Assembly (NCBI GenBank): GCA_000010565.1
Contig: AP009389.1
Location: 1,302,001 to 1,366,000, forward strand
Reading direction: 5' to 3'
Source: Pelotomaculum thermopropionicum SI
GTDB taxonomy: Bacteria; Bacillota; Desulfotomaculia; Desulfotomaculales; Pelotomaculaceae
DNA length: 64,000 nucleotides
Shown here piece by piece: positions 37,122-47,280 of the stretch. The position numbers were made by a program, and so were the translations under genes. The stretch's first letter is position 1; each line of letters starts with the position of its first letter. The notes below the pieces were generated by a model. That model saw nothing but the letters and a program-made list of their open reading frames with translations. It was not told where the DNA came from and ran no database searches.

Positions 37122-38456
37122 ATGGGCATTAAGATAGGGCTTGTGAGTCTGGGGTGTCCAAAAAACCTGGTGGACTCCGAAATTATGTTGGGGATTTTAA
37201 AGAAGGCCGGGTATGAGATTACCGCCCGGGAAAAAGAGGCAGACGTGTTGATTGTAAACACCTGTTCTTTTATAAACGATGCCAAGGAAGAGTCCATAAG
37301 AACCATTATCGAATTGGCCAGGAACAAAATCAACGGGAGGTGCCGTGCCATTCTGGTGGCCGGTTGCCTGGCCCAGCGCTACCCCGCGGAGCTTATGGCC
37401 GAAATGCCTGAAATTGACGGACTGGTAGGTACCGGGCAGGTGCCGGAAATTGCCAGGGCGGTCCGGCGGGTTCTGGAAGGGGGCAAGGTTTTGTTGACGG
37501 GCTCGCCGGGTTATTTACACGATGCCTACTTCCCGAAAGTTCTGGCTACTCCTCCCTATACCGCATATTTAAAAATTGCGGAGGGCTGTGATAACCGCTG
37601 CTCTTACTGCGTAATTCCCGCTGTGAGAGGGCCCTTCAGGAGCAGGCGGATGGAAGATATAATGAGCGAGGCTGAGGAACTGGCAAATAAGGGAGTAAAA
37701 GAACTGATCATAGTGGCCCAGGATACCACCAGGTACGGAATCGACCTTTACGGCAAGCCTATGCTTGATGCCTTGCTGGAGGGGCTGACCGGCATAAAAG
37801 GGCCGGTCTGGTTAAGGCTGCTTTATACTTACCCGTCTTTAATTACCGATGACTTAATTTACTTGATGGCCAAGAGCAGGAAAATATGCCGTTACCTGGA
37901 TATCCCGTTCCAGCATGCCAGCAATAGGGTTTTACAGCTGATGAACAGGAGGGGCAGCAAGGAAGAAGCCGCAAGGCTGGTGGCAAAGCTGCGGGCTGAT
38001 ATACCGGGCATTGTCCTGCGCACCACATTCATAGTCGGGTTTCCGGGCGAAACAGAAGAGGACTTTCAAGAGTTGCTGGATTTTATGGCAGAGGCAAAAT
38101 TTGACCGGGCAGGAGTTTTTACCTATTCCAGGGAAGAGGGCACGGCTGCAGCCGAAATGCCGGGACAGGTGCCGGAGGAGGTTAAGCTTTTAAGGCGGGA
38201 AAGGGCCATGATGCTTCAGCAGGAAATTTCCTTGCAGAAAAACCTCAAGCGGGTAGGAGAGGTTATAGAAGTACTGGTTGAAGGCAAAAGCCTGAAAGGG
38301 AGGGGTATGTATACCGGCAGAAGTGAGGGTGACGCCCCCGGCATAGACGGCAAGGTGTTCTTTAAGTCCGGCTTTAATTTGCAGCCTGGTGATTTTGCCA
38401 GAGTTTTAATAAAAGGGGGAACAGAATACGATTTGACTGGGGAAACTGTTTTATGA
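37122..38456 (+). CDS. rimO: Ribosomal protein S12 methylthiotransferase RimO
   Basis: RimO is a radical-SAM enzyme with two iron-sulfur clusters that methylthiolates an aspartate of ribosomal protein S12. The N-terminal domain starts GLVSLGCPKNLVDSE with cysteines at about 12, 48 and 82. The radical-SAM CxxxCxxC is in CDNRCSYCVIP (about 157-164), and a TRAM domain closes the protein. LVSLGCPKNLVDSE distinguishes it from MiaB. It overlaps pgsA by four bases. Confidence 0.95.
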   Translation: MGIKIGLVSLGCPKNLVDSEIMLGILKKAGYEITAREKEADVLIVNTCSFINDAKEESIRTIIELARNKINGRCRAILVAGCLAQRYPAELMAEMPEIDGLVGTGQVPEIARAVRRVLEGGKVLLTGSPGYLHDAYFPKVLATPPYTAYLKIAEGCDNRCSYCVIPAVRGPFRSRRMEDIMSEAEELANKGVKELIIVAQDTTRYGIDLYGKPMLDALLEGLTGIKGPVWLRLLYTYPSLITDDLIYLMAKSRKICRYLDIPFQHASNRVLQLMNRRGSKEEAARLVAKLRADIPGIVLRTTFIVGFPGETEEDFQELLDFMAEAKFDRAGVFTYSREEGTAAAEMPGQVPEEVKLLRRERAMMLQQEISLQKNLKRVGEVIEVLVEGKSLKGRGMYTGRSEGDAPGIDGKVFFKSGFNLQPGDFARVLIKGGTEYDLTGETVL

Positions 38457-38998
38457 ACCTGCCCAATAAGCTGACCTTAGCGAGGTTTTTGATGATCCCC
38501 GTGTTTTTGGTGATTGTTTCAACCGGTTGGCGGTACAACAATTACCTGGCCGCGGCGGTCTTTCTTCTTGGAGCTGTTACCGACGGCCTGGACGGCTATA
38601 TTGCGCGGAAGAGGGGTCAGGTAACGCTTGCCGGAAAACTTATGGATCCGCTGGCCGATAAGGTTCTGGTGGCGGCGGCGCTTATTGCCCTGGTGGAATT
38701 GGAACGTCTGCCAGGCTGGATAGCAGTGGTGATTATCAGCAGGGAATTTGCGGTAACCGGGCTCAGGGCTACCGCCGCAGCCGGCGGGGTAATTGTGCCG
38801 GCCAGCAGGCTGGGCAAATTCAAAATGATCGCCCAGGCCATTGCAATTGTGGCCCTGTTTGTCAACAGTTTACCGTTTAGTTTTGAACGGCCGGCCTTTA
38901 GCACCATTGCCGTGGCGGCGGCGCTGGTGCTAACAGTTTGGTCTGGTTTTGATTATTTTTTAAAGACATGGCAGCAACTGGTGGCGGAAAAAAAATAA
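38453..38998 (+). CDS. pgsA: CDP-diacylglycerol-glycerol-3-phosphate 3-phosphatidyltransferase
   Basis: PgsA makes phosphatidylglycerol phosphate in the membrane. The CDP-alcohol phosphotransferase motif is visible as DGLDGYIARKRGQVTLAGKLMDPLADK, given here in parts: DGLDG at about residues 44-48 and DPLADK at about 64-69. Several membrane helices fill the 181 residues. ATG 38453 overlaps the rimO stop. Confidence 0.94.
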   Translation: MNLPNKLTLARFLMIPVFLVIVSTGWRYNNYLAAAVFLLGAVTDGLDGYIARKRGQVTLAGKLMDPLADKVLVAAALIALVELERLPGWIAVVIISREFAVTGLRATAAAGGVIVPASRLGKFKMIAQAIAIVALFVNSLPFSFERPAFSTIAVAAALVLTVWSGFDYFLKTWQQLVAEKK

Positions 38999-38999
38999 G

Positions 39000-39040
39000 A
39001 CCGGCATGCCAGGGGTAACCGGCGCCGGTGTTTTCTTTTT
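39000..39040 (+). terminator. Probable terminator after pgsA
   Basis: ACCGGC (39000-39005) can pair with GCCGGT (39024-39029), followed by GTTTTCTTTTT. The right arm is also part of a 12-bp palindrome ACCGGCGCCGGT. Confidence 0.55.
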
Positions 39041-39078
39041 AACCAGGCATTTACTAGGGAAAAGCCATAACCTTTTAT

Positions 39079-39087
39079 GCTATAATA
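39079..39087 (+). promoter_or_regulatory. Extended -10 promoter before the FtsH-like pair
   Basis: TGC-TATAAT (TATAAT at 39082-39087) without a recognisable -35, 44 bases before the membrane protein start. Confidence 0.5.
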
Positions 39088-39130
39088 ATTGGGCAGATTG
39101 CACTTTCTGCAGTTAGAAAGGATGAACGGC

Positions 39131-39706
39131 ATGCACTGGCATGGCTTAAGGATACATGTAATAATTCTTTCTCTTTTGGCCGGGATTGCCTTAATTTTCA
39201 GTATCCAGTGGCTATACCAGAAATATTTTTTGCTAGAACCTCTTGCTTCCATTTTGAAAGGCAATAAGAGCATAGAATTTTTTGAAGTGTACAATGAGGG
39301 TCGTGTAATGGAGGTCCACGTGTCCGTAAGCCAGGAGGCAGATCTGATGCAGACCTATAAAGAAATCAGGAGAGATCTTTCACGCCTGCTGGGCCGGCGC
39401 GCTTACCAGCTTGTCCTGAAAGACAGCCGCGACAGCACCTTAAGCCAGGTTTGGTATAATTGCCAGTATGCGGTTTACCAGGCCGTTACACAGGGAAGTT
39501 ACCAGGATATGGCAGCAACGGTAAACCGTGAAGCGCAGGCCGCAGGTGTTGAATCTAAGATCTATATTGATCAGGAAAATATTTATATAAGGTTGAAACA
39601 TCAGGGGCATACCCTTGACGAAGTTATTCCCCGTGGTACCAGTCGGCCTGCCGTCAGTGCGCCGGAGCCTGTCGCCGGAGGTGGAGCCAGTGCTGAGAGA
39701 AATTAG
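39131..39706 (+). CDS. Membrane-anchored protein of unknown function, partner of the FtsH-like protease
   Basis: The ~191-residue product has one N-terminal membrane segment (about residues 7-27, IHVIILSLLAGIALIFSIQWLY) and a soluble alpha/beta domain. The tail is Pro/Gly/Ala-rich. I recognise no family. ATG 39131 is chosen for its spacing from GAAAGG; ATG 39122 abuts the SD. The last 17 bases overlap the FtsH-like gene, implying coupled expression. Its extended -10 promoter is at 39082-39087. A role in substrate or complex assembly for the protease is inference from gene order. Confidence 0.7.
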   Translation: MHWHGLRIHVIILSLLAGIALIFSIQWLYQKYFLLEPLASILKGNKSIEFFEVYNEGRVMEVHVSVSQEADLMQTYKEIRRDLSRLLGRRAYQLVLKDSRDSTLSQVWYNCQYAVYQAVTQGSYQDMAATVNREAQAAGVESKIYIDQENIYIRLKHQGHTLDEVIPRGTSRPAVSAPEPVAGGGASAERN

Positions 39707-41204
39707 CATTGGGGCCGGACTGGCCGTAGTGATTTCCCTGACCGCGATGGGTTATGATACCATTCCCTTATTATTTTTAATTGGAGCCGGGGTTGGCTTG
39801 TATTACCTTGCCAGAATGAAAGGCTTTGTCGGCACCGGCAACTTTGCCGCCGTTAAATTTGCCGGGCGCCGGGAGGTCACTTTTGACGACATAGGCGGCC
39901 AGTCCTTTGCCATTCAGGAGCTTAAAGAAGCACTTGATTTTATAAAAAACCACCAGGACATAAAGCGCCTGGGCATACGGCCGCTGAAAGGCATCCTTCT
40001 GACGGGCCCGCCCGGCACGGGCAAAACATTAATGGCCAAGGCCGCCGCCTGTTATACCGACGCAGCCTTCATTTCCTCCTCCGGATCGGAATTTATCGAG
40101 ATGTATGCCGGGGTGGGGGCTCAAAGAGTAAGAAAATTATTTCAGAAGGCCAGGGAGTCTGCCCTGCGCGCCGGCAAGCGCAACGCCCTGATTTTTATTG
40201 ATGAAATTGAAATTCTGGGCGGGAAAAGGGGCAAGACGACCAGTCACCTGGAATATGATCAGACTTTAAACCAGTTGCTGGTGGAAATGGACGGCCTTAA
40301 AGTGGATGATCAGGTCAGAATATTGCTTGTTGCGGCCACCAACCGGGCTGATATGCTGGACCCGGCCCTCCTTAGGCCTGGCAGGTTTGACCGGTGCGTG
40401 AAAGTCGATCTTCCCGATAAGGAAGGGAGAATTGAAATTTTAAAGCTGCACACCAGAAACAAGCCTCTGGCAGGAGATGTTAAACTGGATTTAATTGCCA
40501 AGGAAACCTTCGGCTTTTCCGGAGCGCACCTGGAAAGCCTTGCTAATGAGGCAGCAATTCTGGCCATGCGGGAAGGGTGCAGGGAAATTTCCCAGCGCCA
40601 TTTTAACGAATCAATTGATAAAGTAATGATGGGCGGAAAGCTGGATAAAAGGCCGTCGGAGGCCGAGATGGAAAGGATAGCCGTTCACGAGTCGGGGCAT
40701 GCCCTGCTCAGCGAAATAGTCCGCCCCGGATCGGTTTCCACCCTAACTATTACCCCTCGAGGCGAGGCGCTGGGTTACATGCGCCAGATTCCGGAAGACG
40801 ACACCTACCTTTATACGAAAGACTACCTGGAAAACCAGATTGCTGTTTTACTGGCCGGGGCGCTGGCGGAAGAAATCGTTCTGGGCAGCCGGAGCACCGG
40901 CTCTTCAGGGGATTTTGAGCAGGCGTTGCGCACTGCAGAGACCATGATCCGCTCGGGCATGTCGGAACTGGGCGTGGTCTGTCTTGAGAGCCTGCCCCAG
41001 GATTTAAAGCACCAGACCCTTGCCGGGATAATAAAAAAACAGGAAGAAAGGGTAAAAGCCCATATCGCCGGTTCAAAACATATAATTTCAGAAGTCGTAA
41101 AAGCTTTGCTGGAAAAGGAAAAGATATCCGGCGAACAGTTCCGTTTCATCCTGCAAAACAAAAAAGAGATGCAGCCTGAAAAAGCCGCCGTGCAGGGGCA
41201 GTAA
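39690..41204 (+). CDS. Short FtsH-like membrane AAA+ zinc protease
   Basis: This 504-residue protein has two tight membrane segments (about 5-21 and 24-41). An AAA+ module follows with Walker A GPPGTGKT at 106-113, Walker B ALIFIDEIE near 170, and an arginine-finger region LLRPGRFDR. The M41-type zinc motif HESGH is at about 333-337. It lacks the ~70-residue periplasmic domain between the helices that normal FtsH has. GTG 39690 follows CGGAGGTGG; the frame extends back to 39615 inside the upstream gene. It may be a specialised protease paired with the preceding membrane protein. Confidence 0.87.
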   Translation: MLREISIGAGLAVVISLTAMGYDTIPLLFLIGAGVGLYYLARMKGFVGTGNFAAVKFAGRREVTFDDIGGQSFAIQELKEALDFIKNHQDIKRLGIRPLKGILLTGPPGTGKTLMAKAAACYTDAAFISSSGSEFIEMYAGVGAQRVRKLFQKARESALRAGKRNALIFIDEIEILGGKRGKTTSHLEYDQTLNQLLVEMDGLKVDDQVRILLVAATNRADMLDPALLRPGRFDRCVKVDLPDKEGRIEILKLHTRNKPLAGDVKLDLIAKETFGFSGAHLESLANEAAILAMREGCREISQRHFNESIDKVMMGGKLDKRPSEAEMERIAVHESGHALLSEIVRPGSVSTLTITPRGEALGYMRQIPEDDTYLYTKDYLENQIAVLLAGALAEEIVLGSRSTGSSGDFEQALRTAETMIRSGMSELGVVCLESLPQDLKHQTLAGIIKKQEERVKAHIAGSKHIISEVVKALLEKEKISGEQFRFILQNKKEMQPEKAAVQGQ

Positions 41205-41266
41205 ACAGGGCCTCCCGGCGGTTGTTTTATTTATCCTTAAAAATCCTGTGATATGACGGGCACTTA

Positions 41267-41275
41267 TGTTATAAT
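41267..41275 (+). promoter_or_regulatory. Extended -10 promoter upstream of cinA
   Basis: TGT-TATAAT (TATAAT at 41270-41275) lies 35 bases before cinA. No good -35 is seen at 17 bases. Confidence 0.45.
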
Positions 41276-41310
41276 TCATACATATAGGGATGGGAAGTGA
41301 GCTTTAATTT

Positions 41311-42555
41311 ATGAAGGCAGAGTTAATTTTTACCGGCACGGAATTACTGCTCGGCCATATTTTAAACAGCCATGCCCAGTACTTAGGAATGCAACTGTCC
41401 GGAATGGGCATCGAAGTGGTCCTGCATACGACGGTTGGTGACGACCGGGAGAGGATGAGCCGGGCATTCAGGGAGGCAATAGAGCGCTCCGACCTGATCA
41501 TTATAACCGGCGGGCTGGGTCCAACCACCGACGATCTTACAATGGAAACAGTGGCAAGCGTGCTCGGCCTGCCGCTGGTACTTGATGAAAGGTCGCTGGC
41601 TGCAATTGAGGAGGTTTACCAAAGGCGCGGGCTGGCCTTAACGGAAGGTGCAAAAAAACAGGCTTATTTTCCTGAAGGCGCCGCTGTCCTGCCCAATACC
41701 AGGGGAACGGCCCCGGGCGCGCTTATCGAAAAAGATGGCAAAATAATATTGATCCTTCCTGGCCCCCCCCACGAGCTCACGGCAATGTTTGAGAACTCGG
41801 CTCTCCCCTTTCTTTCTGAAAAAGCGGGAAAGGGGGCGGTAATGAGGTACAAGGTTTTTAAACTGACCGGCATCACCGAGTCAATGGTGCAAGAAAAATT
41901 AAAAGATTTAGGCGGCCAGGGTAACCCGGAAATAGCATACATGGCCAAGCCGGGCGAGATCCAGGTGAGGATTCAGGCGCGGGCGGGGAATTCAGAACTG
42001 GCTCAAAAAATGGTGGATGAACTGGCAGACAAAATAAGGCCACGCCTGGAAGAATACATTTTCGGCTGCGGCGAGGAAACGCTGGAGGGCGTGGTAGGAA
42101 AGCTTCTTCTGGAAAAAAGACTTTCGCTAAGCGTGGCGGAATCATGCACGGGAGGCCTGATAGCGGCGAGGTTAACGGATATTCCCGGCAGCTCGGAGTA
42201 TTTCAAAGGAGGGGTGGTTGCTTACAGCAACGAAATGAAGAAGGAGATCCTGGGCGTGCCGCAGGATATCCTTGATCAGCACGGGGCCGTCAGCAGAGAA
42301 ACTGCCGTGGCCATGGCGGAGGGGATGCGCAGGATGGCCGGTTCCGACCTGAGTATTGGAGTTACGGGCATAGCCGGGCCCGGGGGAGGCACCGAAAAAA
42401 AGCCAAGAGGTCTTGTTTACATTTCCCTTTCCTATGCCGGCGGGGCGGTGTGTCATGAATACCTTTTTTCCGGAGAAAGGCGGTCGGTAAGGCAGTTTAC
42501 CGCAAATACAGCGATGAATATTTTAAGGCGTTATTTGTTGACCAAACCGGATTAG
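41311..42555 (+). CDS. cinA: CinA-like NMN amidohydrolase/ADP-ribose pyrophosphatase
   Basis: CinA proteins combine an N-terminal MoCF-like COG1058 domain with a C-terminal NMN deamidase domain for pyridine nucleotide recycling. The N-terminal part shows [11 protein letters not shown] and [15 protein letters not shown]. The C-terminal part shows [21 protein letters not shown] near residue 275 and [12 protein letters not shown]. The 414 residues match the full two-domain form. It lies just before recA, as in many Bacillota. Confidence 0.94.
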
Positions 42556-42626
42556 GGGAAGCTATAGCTGCTTTGTCGCACCGGCCACGCTGCCCTGACA
42601 GGCAATTACACTGATGGGCGGGGTAG

Positions 42627-42656
42627 AAGCAGGTTTTTTTGATAACCTGCTTTTTT
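42627..42656 (+). terminator. Intrinsic terminator after cinA
   Basis: AAGCAGGTT pairs with AACCTGCTT around an 8-base loop, followed by a T run. recA is therefore likely a separate unit. Confidence 0.85.
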
Positions 42657-42708
42657 GGTTAATTGATTGGAAAATTTGTAATATTTTATTTTTCATGGTT
42701 TTTTTAAG

Positions 42709-42738
42709 TTGACACAAGCCACAAATAACCATTATAAT
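42709..42738 (+). promoter_or_regulatory. recA promoter
   Basis: TTGACA (42709-42714) and TATAAT (42733-42738), both perfect, are spaced by 18 bases, 55 bases before recA. Confidence 0.85.
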
Positions 42739-42749
42739 TAAAGCAATGC

Positions 42750-42763
42750 CGAACAAGTGTTTC
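42750..42763. promoter_or_regulatory. LexA (SOS) box in the recA leader
   Basis: CGAACAAGTGTTTC fits the Gram-positive LexA consensus CGAACRNRYGTTYC at every position. It lies 12 bases downstream of the -10, where bound LexA would block initiation. DNA damage induction of recA is the expected consequence. Confidence 0.85.
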
Positions 42764-42793
42764 ATTTTTTCTGCAAAAAGGGGAGTGATATTT

Positions 42794-43822
42794 TTGTCGG
42801 ACAGGCAAAAGGCCCTGGAACTGGCGCTGATGCAGATCGAGCGGCAATTCGGAAAAGGTTCCATCATGAAGCTCGGCGAGGCATCGGCCAAGTTAAATGT
42901 TGAGGTAATACCAACCGGAGCTCTTGCCCTGGATATAGCCCTAGGCGTGGGAGGGGTGCCCCGCGGCAGGGTAATCGAGATATTCGGACCGGAGTCGTCC
43001 GGGAAAACCACGGTCGCCCTCCATGTTATAGCCGAAGCTCAGAAAATGGGCGGAACGGCGGCTTTTGTGGATGCCGAGCATGCCCTCGATCCGGTTTACG
43101 CCAAAAATTTGGGAGTAGATATTGAAAACTTGCTGGTGTCTCAGCCGGATACGGGCGAGCAGGCGCTGGAGATTGCGGAAGCCCTGGTCCGCAGCGGGGC
43201 GGTGGATGTTATTGTGGTGGACAGCGTGGCTGCCCTGGTGCCGCGCGCTGAGATCGAAGGAGAGATGGGGGATGCTCACGTCGGGCTGCAAGCCCGCCTG
43301 ATGTCGCAGGCCTTGCGCAAGCTTACCGGGGCGATCAGCAAGTCAAGAACCACCGTGATTTTTATCAACCAGATCAGGGAAAAAGTAGGTGTGGTGTATG
43401 GTTCGCCGGAGACCACCACAGGCGGACGAGCCCTGAAGTTCTACGCTTCTATCAGGCTGGAGGTGCGGAAACAGGAAAACATCAAACAGGGGACCGACAT
43501 TATAGGCAGCCGCACCAGGGTAAAGGTGGTAAAAAATAAGGTTGCCCCTCCTTTTAAGCAGGCCGACTTCGATATCATGTACGGAACGGGAATATCCAAA
43601 GAGGGAAGCATCCTGGATATGGCAACGGAATTGAACATTGTCGAAAAAAGCGGGGCCTGGTATTCCTTTGGGGAGGAAAGGCTGGGCCAGGGCCGGGAAA
43701 ATGTCAAGGAGTACCTGAGAGAGCATCCTGAAATTACAAGGGAAATTGAGCGCAAGGTGCGCCAGGCCCTTAACGTGGGCGGTTTTAAGGCGCCTGCCGC
43801 GACTGTTTCCGAAGAGGGCTGA
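42794..43822 (+). CDS. recA: Recombinase RecA
   Basis: RecA forms filaments on single-stranded DNA, drives strand exchange and triggers LexA cleavage. The 342 residues include Walker A GPESSGKT at about 66-73, DAEHALDP and the L2 region [24 protein letters not shown] 42794 is chosen because AAGGGGAG precedes it. The frame continues up to 42746, but that stretch contains the LexA box and is unlike RecA. No intein is present. Confidence 0.96.
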   Translation: MSDRQKALELALMQIERQFGKGSIMKLGEASAKLNVEVIPTGALALDIALGVGGVPRGRVIEIFGPESSGKTTVALHVIAEAQKMGGTAAFVDAEHALDPVYAKNLGVDIENLLVSQPDTGEQALEIAEALVRSGAVDVIVVDSVAALVPRAEIEGEMGDAHVGLQARLMSQALRKLTGAISKSRTTVIFINQIREKVGVVYGSPETTTGGRALKFYASIRLEVRKQENIKQGTDIIGSRTRVKVVKNKVAPPFKQADFDIMYGTGISKEGSILDMATELNIVEKSGAWYSFGEERLGQGRENVKEYLREHPEITREIERKVRQALNVGGFKAPAATVSEEG

Positions 43823-43856
43823 ACTTTCCGGCCGGAAGGGAAAAAAGGGTTAAACC

Positions 43857-43885
43857 TTGACAGCCGGTAAAATAAACTGTACAAT
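43857..43885 (+). promoter_or_regulatory. Promoter of the 6S-like RNA
   Basis: TTGACA (43857-43862) and TACAAT (43880-43885) are 17 bases apart. The predicted start near 43892 coincides with the 5' end of the structured region. Confidence 0.75.
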
Positions 43886-43891
43886 AGGGGT

Positions 43892-44100
43892 TGGGAGAAA
43901 ATAGAATTAGATACTACTTATAAGGGTTTTATAATAGATAAAATCCAATAGTTTCGGAGGTAGGAATTTGGCCGGAAGCCAGCCGGCCGGATTATTAGGT
44001 TAGTGCCCGTTTTGCAGGGGCCATTTTCTTACCATGATCTGGACAAGTATAAAGGTAGTATCTGTTCGTTTTCTACCGAGGTTCAACTCGGTTATTTTTT
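43892..44100 (+). ncRNA. Structured ~200-nt RNA with 6S-like architecture
   Basis: The 5' and 3' ends pair in a long stem. 43896-43901 pairs with 44069-44074, 43904-43906 with 44065-44067, and 43909-43917 with 44055-44063. Inside is an asymmetric bubble whose left side holds a 9-bp hairpin (43924-43932 with 43938-43946). An inner helix (43959-43966 with 44026-44033) leads to two apical hairpins. The unit has its own promoter and terminator and a length near 180-200 nt. Closing stem, central bubble and terminal stem are the hallmarks of 6S RNA. A rny leader element is the main alternative. Confidence 0.55.
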
Positions 44101-44101
44101 T
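44075..44101 (+). terminator. Intrinsic terminator of the 6S-like RNA
   Basis: ACCGAG pairs with CTCGGT around a 6-base loop, followed by TATTTTTTT. It ends 41 bases before rny. Confidence 0.85.
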
Positions 44102-44141
44102 GTAATACAAAAAAGAAATTTTTTAAGGGAGGTGAATTGCA

Positions 44142-45680
<1,539 letters not shown>

Positions 45681-45817
45681 GTGGAAGGCGGCTTAAAGGC
45701 CGTCTTCTGCCGCTTATGGGAAGATTTTTTTAGGGGTTGCGGCAGGAAATAAAGCAGGAATAATGTATGCGATACAGAATTTCTACACATTCAACAGGTT
45801 TGAGGAAGGTGGCGGCA

Positions 45818-46339
45818 GTGGGGGTAAAATGTAAAATTAACAGGAATAACGTAACAGACAGCGTTGGCCTGTTGATCTCGATTTTGGTGCGTTATCCGGA
45901 AGTGGCTATGGTTAACTTTGATCCGGATAACCAGTTGTTGAAGTTCACTTTTATGTACTCCAGGGTGCTAGAGGACAATGAGATTAATAAAATAAAAGAG
46001 GAACTGTTAAACAGCATAGAAGTGTATAACCTGCTGGAGGGTAAGAAAACCAGGCTTGTCTCCGTTGGTCATCAGATTTACGAGAATTTGACCATGATAG
46101 AAGTGCAAAGGGATGTCGATACCCTGGCTCAGGAAGAAATAACGCTCATCGTGGAGTTTTTTAACCAGCAGGTCAATTCGTGCCTGGTTACCGAGGACAG
46201 CGAGCATTTTATCGAAGAAGACCTCCTAGTTCAGGAAGAAATAATAGATCATATGCTTGAAAGCATAAAGTCCACCGCGCAGGATAAATATCTTTTGGCT
46301 TTCCGCGAAGAGGGAAGGGTCTTGGTATTCAACAAGTAA
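45818..46339 (+). CDS. Protein of unknown function between rny and ymdB
   Basis: I do not recognise this ~173-residue product. It is acidic in its C-terminal half, has no signal or membrane segment, and looks alpha/beta. An N-terminal strand pair (MVNFDPDNQLLKFTFMY) is followed by long helices. GTG 45818 after GAGGAAGG is preferred; ATG 45767 would add 17 residues with a crowded SD. It ends 16 bases before ymdB, so the two are likely co-expressed. Confidence 0.65.
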   Translation: MGVKCKINRNNVTDSVGLLISILVRYPEVAMVNFDPDNQLLKFTFMYSRVLEDNEINKIKEELLNSIEVYNLLEGKKTRLVSVGHQIYENLTMIEVQRDVDTLAQEEITLIVEFFNQQVNSCLVTEDSEHFIEEDLLVQEEIIDHMLESIKSTAQDKYLLAFREEGRVLVFNK

Positions 46340-46355
46340 TTAGGAGGTAAAATAT

Positions 46356-47135
46356 TTGCGCCTGCTCATGATTGGAGATGTTGTCGGCCGTTCAGGCCGG
46401 CGGGCCGTAAAGGCCAACTTGAGCTGCCTGAAAAAAGAATTCGGGCTGGATCTGGTAATTGCCAACGGTGAAAACGCTGCAGGCGGTAAAGGTATTACCA
46501 GAGATGTGGCACAGGAACTTTTTTCGGCAGGAGTGGATGTCCTGACCATGGGCAACCACGTCTGGAGCAAGAAAGAGGCTATTGATTACATAAACCGGGA
46601 AACAAGAATATTAAGGCCGGCCAACTACCCTTCCGGGACACCCGGAATTGGCTCAAATATTTTCGAGACCAGCAGGAAGATAAAAGTTGGGGTTGTAAAC
46701 CTGGCTGGTAGGGTCTTTCTGCAGGCCATTGACTGCCCTTTCCGCAAAGCGGATGAGATAGTGAACAGGCTAAAAGAAAAAGTTCGCATTATAGTGGTGG
46801 ATTTTCATGCGGAGGCTACTTCCGAAAAGGTGGCAATGGGCTGGCATCTGGCAGGAAAGGTGTCGGCTGTAGCAGGTACCCATACCCATGTGCAAACTGC
46901 CGATGAGCGCATTCTGCCTGGGGGTACTGCCTACATAACCGACTTGGGTATGACCGGACCGCGAAATTCTGTTATAGGGGTTAAGACGGAAATTGTTCTG
47001 GAAAAGTTTATAACCCAACTGCCCCAGCATTTTGAGGTAGCCACAGGCCCTTACCAGTTCAACGCAGCAGTAATAGACATAAACGATGAAACAGGCGAAG
47101 CTCTTTCCATTGAGCGAATACAAAATTACGAATGA
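46356..47135 (+). CDS. ymdB: YmdB-family metallophosphodiesterase
   Basis: This TIGR00282-type phosphoesterase hydrolyses 2',3'-cyclic nucleotides in Bacillus and influences biofilm and cell-fate decisions. The metal motifs are clear: MIGDVVGRSGR at the N-terminus, NGENAAGG, MGNHVWSKKE, VDFHAEATSEK and GTHTHVQTAD. The 259 residues match. The TTG start follows TTAGGAGGT. The order rny-x-ymdB-spoVS reflects the Bacillus rny-ymdB-spoVS block. Confidence 0.94.
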   Translation: MRLLMIGDVVGRSGRRAVKANLSCLKKEFGLDLVIANGENAAGGKGITRDVAQELFSAGVDVLTMGNHVWSKKEAIDYINRETRILRPANYPSGTPGIGSNIFETSRKIKVGVVNLAGRVFLQAIDCPFRKADEIVNRLKEKVRIIVVDFHAEATSEKVAMGWHLAGKVSAVAGTHTHVQTADERILPGGTAYITDLGMTGPRNSVIGVKTEIVLEKFITQLPQHFEVATGPYQFNAAVIDINDETGEALSIERIQNYE

Positions 47136-47190
47136 AAAGTTTCAGAGGTATAAATATTAAAATTATTTAGTAGATTTTCAGAATTATAAA

Positions 47191-47217
47191 AAAGGAATTT
47201 TCCAGCCTTTAGCGAAT
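47191..47217 (+). promoter_or_regulatory. SigH-type promoter of spoVS
   Basis: AAAGGAATT (47191-47199), 11 bases, then AGCGAAT (47211-47217) fits the sigma-H pattern RNAGGAWWW-N11/12-RNNGAAT at every fixed position. It lies 64 bases before spoVS, whose Bacillus counterpart is SigH-dependent. Confidence 0.7.
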
Positions 47218-47280
47218 ATATTCTAATACAGGGAGTTCAGGATAATAAGTTTTTTCATAGTAATAAAGGAGGTTGCTTAA

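Noticed and set aside
43968-44003. 11-codon leader peptide (TTG start after GGAGGT) in the rny leader
   Set aside because: The SD is paired in the inner helix of the structured RNA, and the peptide has no regulatory codon run. The 6S-like reading explains the region better.
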